Below are positions 63,000 to 64,000 of a stretch of DNA of 64,000 nt, in pieces. Source of the stretch: Mucilaginibacter gilvus (GTDB lineage Bacteria > Bacteroidota > Bacteroidia > Sphingobacteriales > Sphingobacteriaceae); NCBI RefSeq assembly GCF_004054195.1, contig NZ_SBIW01000003.1:310001-374000 (forward strand). The letters are read 5' to 3'. Below the pieces are notes generated by a model, which did not search any database, was not told the DNA's origin, and saw nothing but the letters and a program-made list of their open reading frames with translations. A program made the translations under genes and the position numbers. Each line of letters begins with the position of its first letter. Within the stretch, counting starts at the first letter, position 1.

Positions 63000-63962
63000 C
63001 TAATTATATTTAGCCTTATAATCTAAAGGAGATACCCCGGTTATCTTTTTAAAAACTTCCCTAAACGCTTTATCGTCCGAATACCCCACATCGTTCATTA
63101 CCTCAAAAATCGTTTTCCTGCCCTTTTCTAAAGTGTTTTTGGCAACTTCCACTTTTACCCGCTGCATGTATTCTACCGGCGTATTGCCCGTGGCTCGTAT
63201 AAAACGCCTGTCGAAAGTTCGCCTGCTGATAGCCAGCTTGGAAGCCAGCTCCTCAAAAGAGATCTTCGCGCTTAAGTTCGCCTCAATAAAAGCCTGTGCC
63301 TGGCCAATCAATTCGTCACCATGGTTTTTTTGCGCCTGGAAGATAAAGAAAGGTGACTGCGAAGTCCTGTCCATATCGATTTGAAAAACTTTGGAGCAGA
63401 AGATAGCCGTTGCCCTGTCGAAATATTTTTCTACCAGTAAAAGCATCAGGTTTAAAAACGAGTAAGCCCCACCATTGGTGTAGATGCCTTGGTCGGCCGT
63501 TACCAATTTATCGGTATGCAGCTCAATATTTGGGAATAACCTTTTAAATTCACTGGCGGCATTCCAATGGGTAGAACATATTTTGCCATCCAACAAGCCG
63601 GTAGCCGCAAGTAAAAACGCACCGGTGCAAATGCTCGCGATTTCGGCGCCTGTTTTATACTGCTCCCTTATCCAATTAATAAGTACGGCGTTGTGCTTAA
63701 TTACGTTCACATATTCGTGCGAAACAGAGGGGATGATGATGAGATCGGTTTTGGGCAGATCTTCAATATTTACGGGATGGATGGAGAAGAAACCACCATC
63801 CAGTTTTAGTTCGGTCATGAAACCGGCAATACGTACCTCCATTTTAGGCTTGTTCCCGAGCCCCAACCAATAGCCGTTTGCGCGGGCCAGGATCTGGAAC
63901 GCGCCTGTTACACTGGCCAGGTTAGCATATTCTTTAGGGACAATGATTACAACTTGTTTCAT
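63000..63962 (-). CDS. GlxA-family transcriptional regulator (DJ-1/PfpI plus AraC)
   Basis: A 320-residue regulator. Residues 1-185 are a DJ-1/PfpI-like (class I glutamine amidotransferase-like) domain with EIASICTGAFLLAATGLLDG around the nucleophile-elbow Cys. Residues about 215-315 are an AraC-type double helix-turn-helix (FEELASKLAISRRTFDRRF and the YSDDKAFREVFKKITGVSP end). Such proteins sense small molecules and regulate nearby genes. The neighbouring cupin gene, 150 bp away on the same strand, is a candidate target (inference). Confidence 0.92.
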   Translation of the reverse strand: MKQVVIIVPKEYANLASVTGAFQILARANGYWLGLGNKPKMEVRIAGFMTELKLDGGFFSIHPVNIEDLPKTDLIIIPSVSHEYVNVIKHNAVLINWIREQYKTGAEIASICTGAFLLAATGLLDGKICSTHWNAASEFKRLFPNIELHTDKLVTADQGIYTNGGAYSFLNLMLLLVEKYFDRATAIFCSKVFQIDMDRTSQSPFFIFQAQKNHGDELIGQAQAFIEANLSAKISFEELASKLAISRRTFDRRFIRATGNTPVEYMQRVKVEVAKNTLEKGRKTIFEVMNDVGYSDDKAFREVFKKITGVSPLDYKAKYN

Positions 63963-64000
63963 ACCTCGGGTTTTTTTAACAAATATACGTGCATGTTATG

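Overview
The window looks like a chromosomal segment of a Sphingobacteriaceae-type Bacteroidetes, most like Mucilaginibacter or Pedobacter. Supporting signs are a SusC/SusD locus with a hybrid two-component regulator, a type IX secretion C-terminal domain, a fused alpha/beta E1 dehydrogenase, a fused DAHP synthase-chorismate mutase, and a tmRNA whose tag ends GENNYALAA. The genus is an inference from gene content and style, not from a search.

Layout. 1-10.3 kb: an accessory-looking stretch. It holds a partial gene, a FIST sensor-histidine kinase pair whose FIST gene carries an in-frame stop, a decayed PRTRC (ubiquitin-like/E2-like) cassette, two NAD(P)-binding oxidoreductases, AraC and Crp/Fnr regulators, two small membrane proteins, a frameshifted 2-hydroxyacid-dehydrogenase homologue and a frameshifted XRE regulator. 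10.36-16.76 kb: a 6.4 kb AT-rich integrative element inserted at the 3' end of ssrA. It has a tyrosine recombinase, paired 12-bp-spaced arm-type repeats at both ends, an excisionase-like HTH protein and a HUH replication initiator. Its cargo is an uncharacterised three-gene overlapping operon ending in a ComEC-like MBL hydrolase. ssrA itself follows at 16.76-17.13 kb.

17-31 kb: an acyltransferase, an aminotransferase, a DUF1573 protein, the fused E1 enzyme, and an aromatic amino acid cluster (pheA, DAHP synthase-chorismate mutase, aroA, aroC). The cluster is preceded by a classical-looking transcription attenuator: a leader peptide rich in Tyr and Phe codons with alternative 1:2, 2:3 and 3:4 hairpins. 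aroA contains an in-frame insertion built of heptamer repeats. The same kind of heptamer array recurs between genes across the window. 31-45 kb: housekeeping and envelope genes, including two L,D-transpeptidase-like proteins that converge on one terminator, an aroB operon, proline dehydrogenase, transporters, a GH26 enzyme and a CE2-like esterase.

45.8-62.2 kb: a very large secreted three-module beta-propeller protein, broken by a frameshift, followed by a hybrid two-component sensor and a beta-mannan-type utilisation locus (SusC, SusD, surface lipoprotein, GH26). 62.4-64 kb: a cupin and a GlxA-type regulator.

Several otherwise conserved genes carry single lesions: one nonsense codon and four apparent one-base losses. 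These may be real pseudogenes or assembly errors; read-level data would decide. All family assignments come from motifs and remembered family features; no database search was run.
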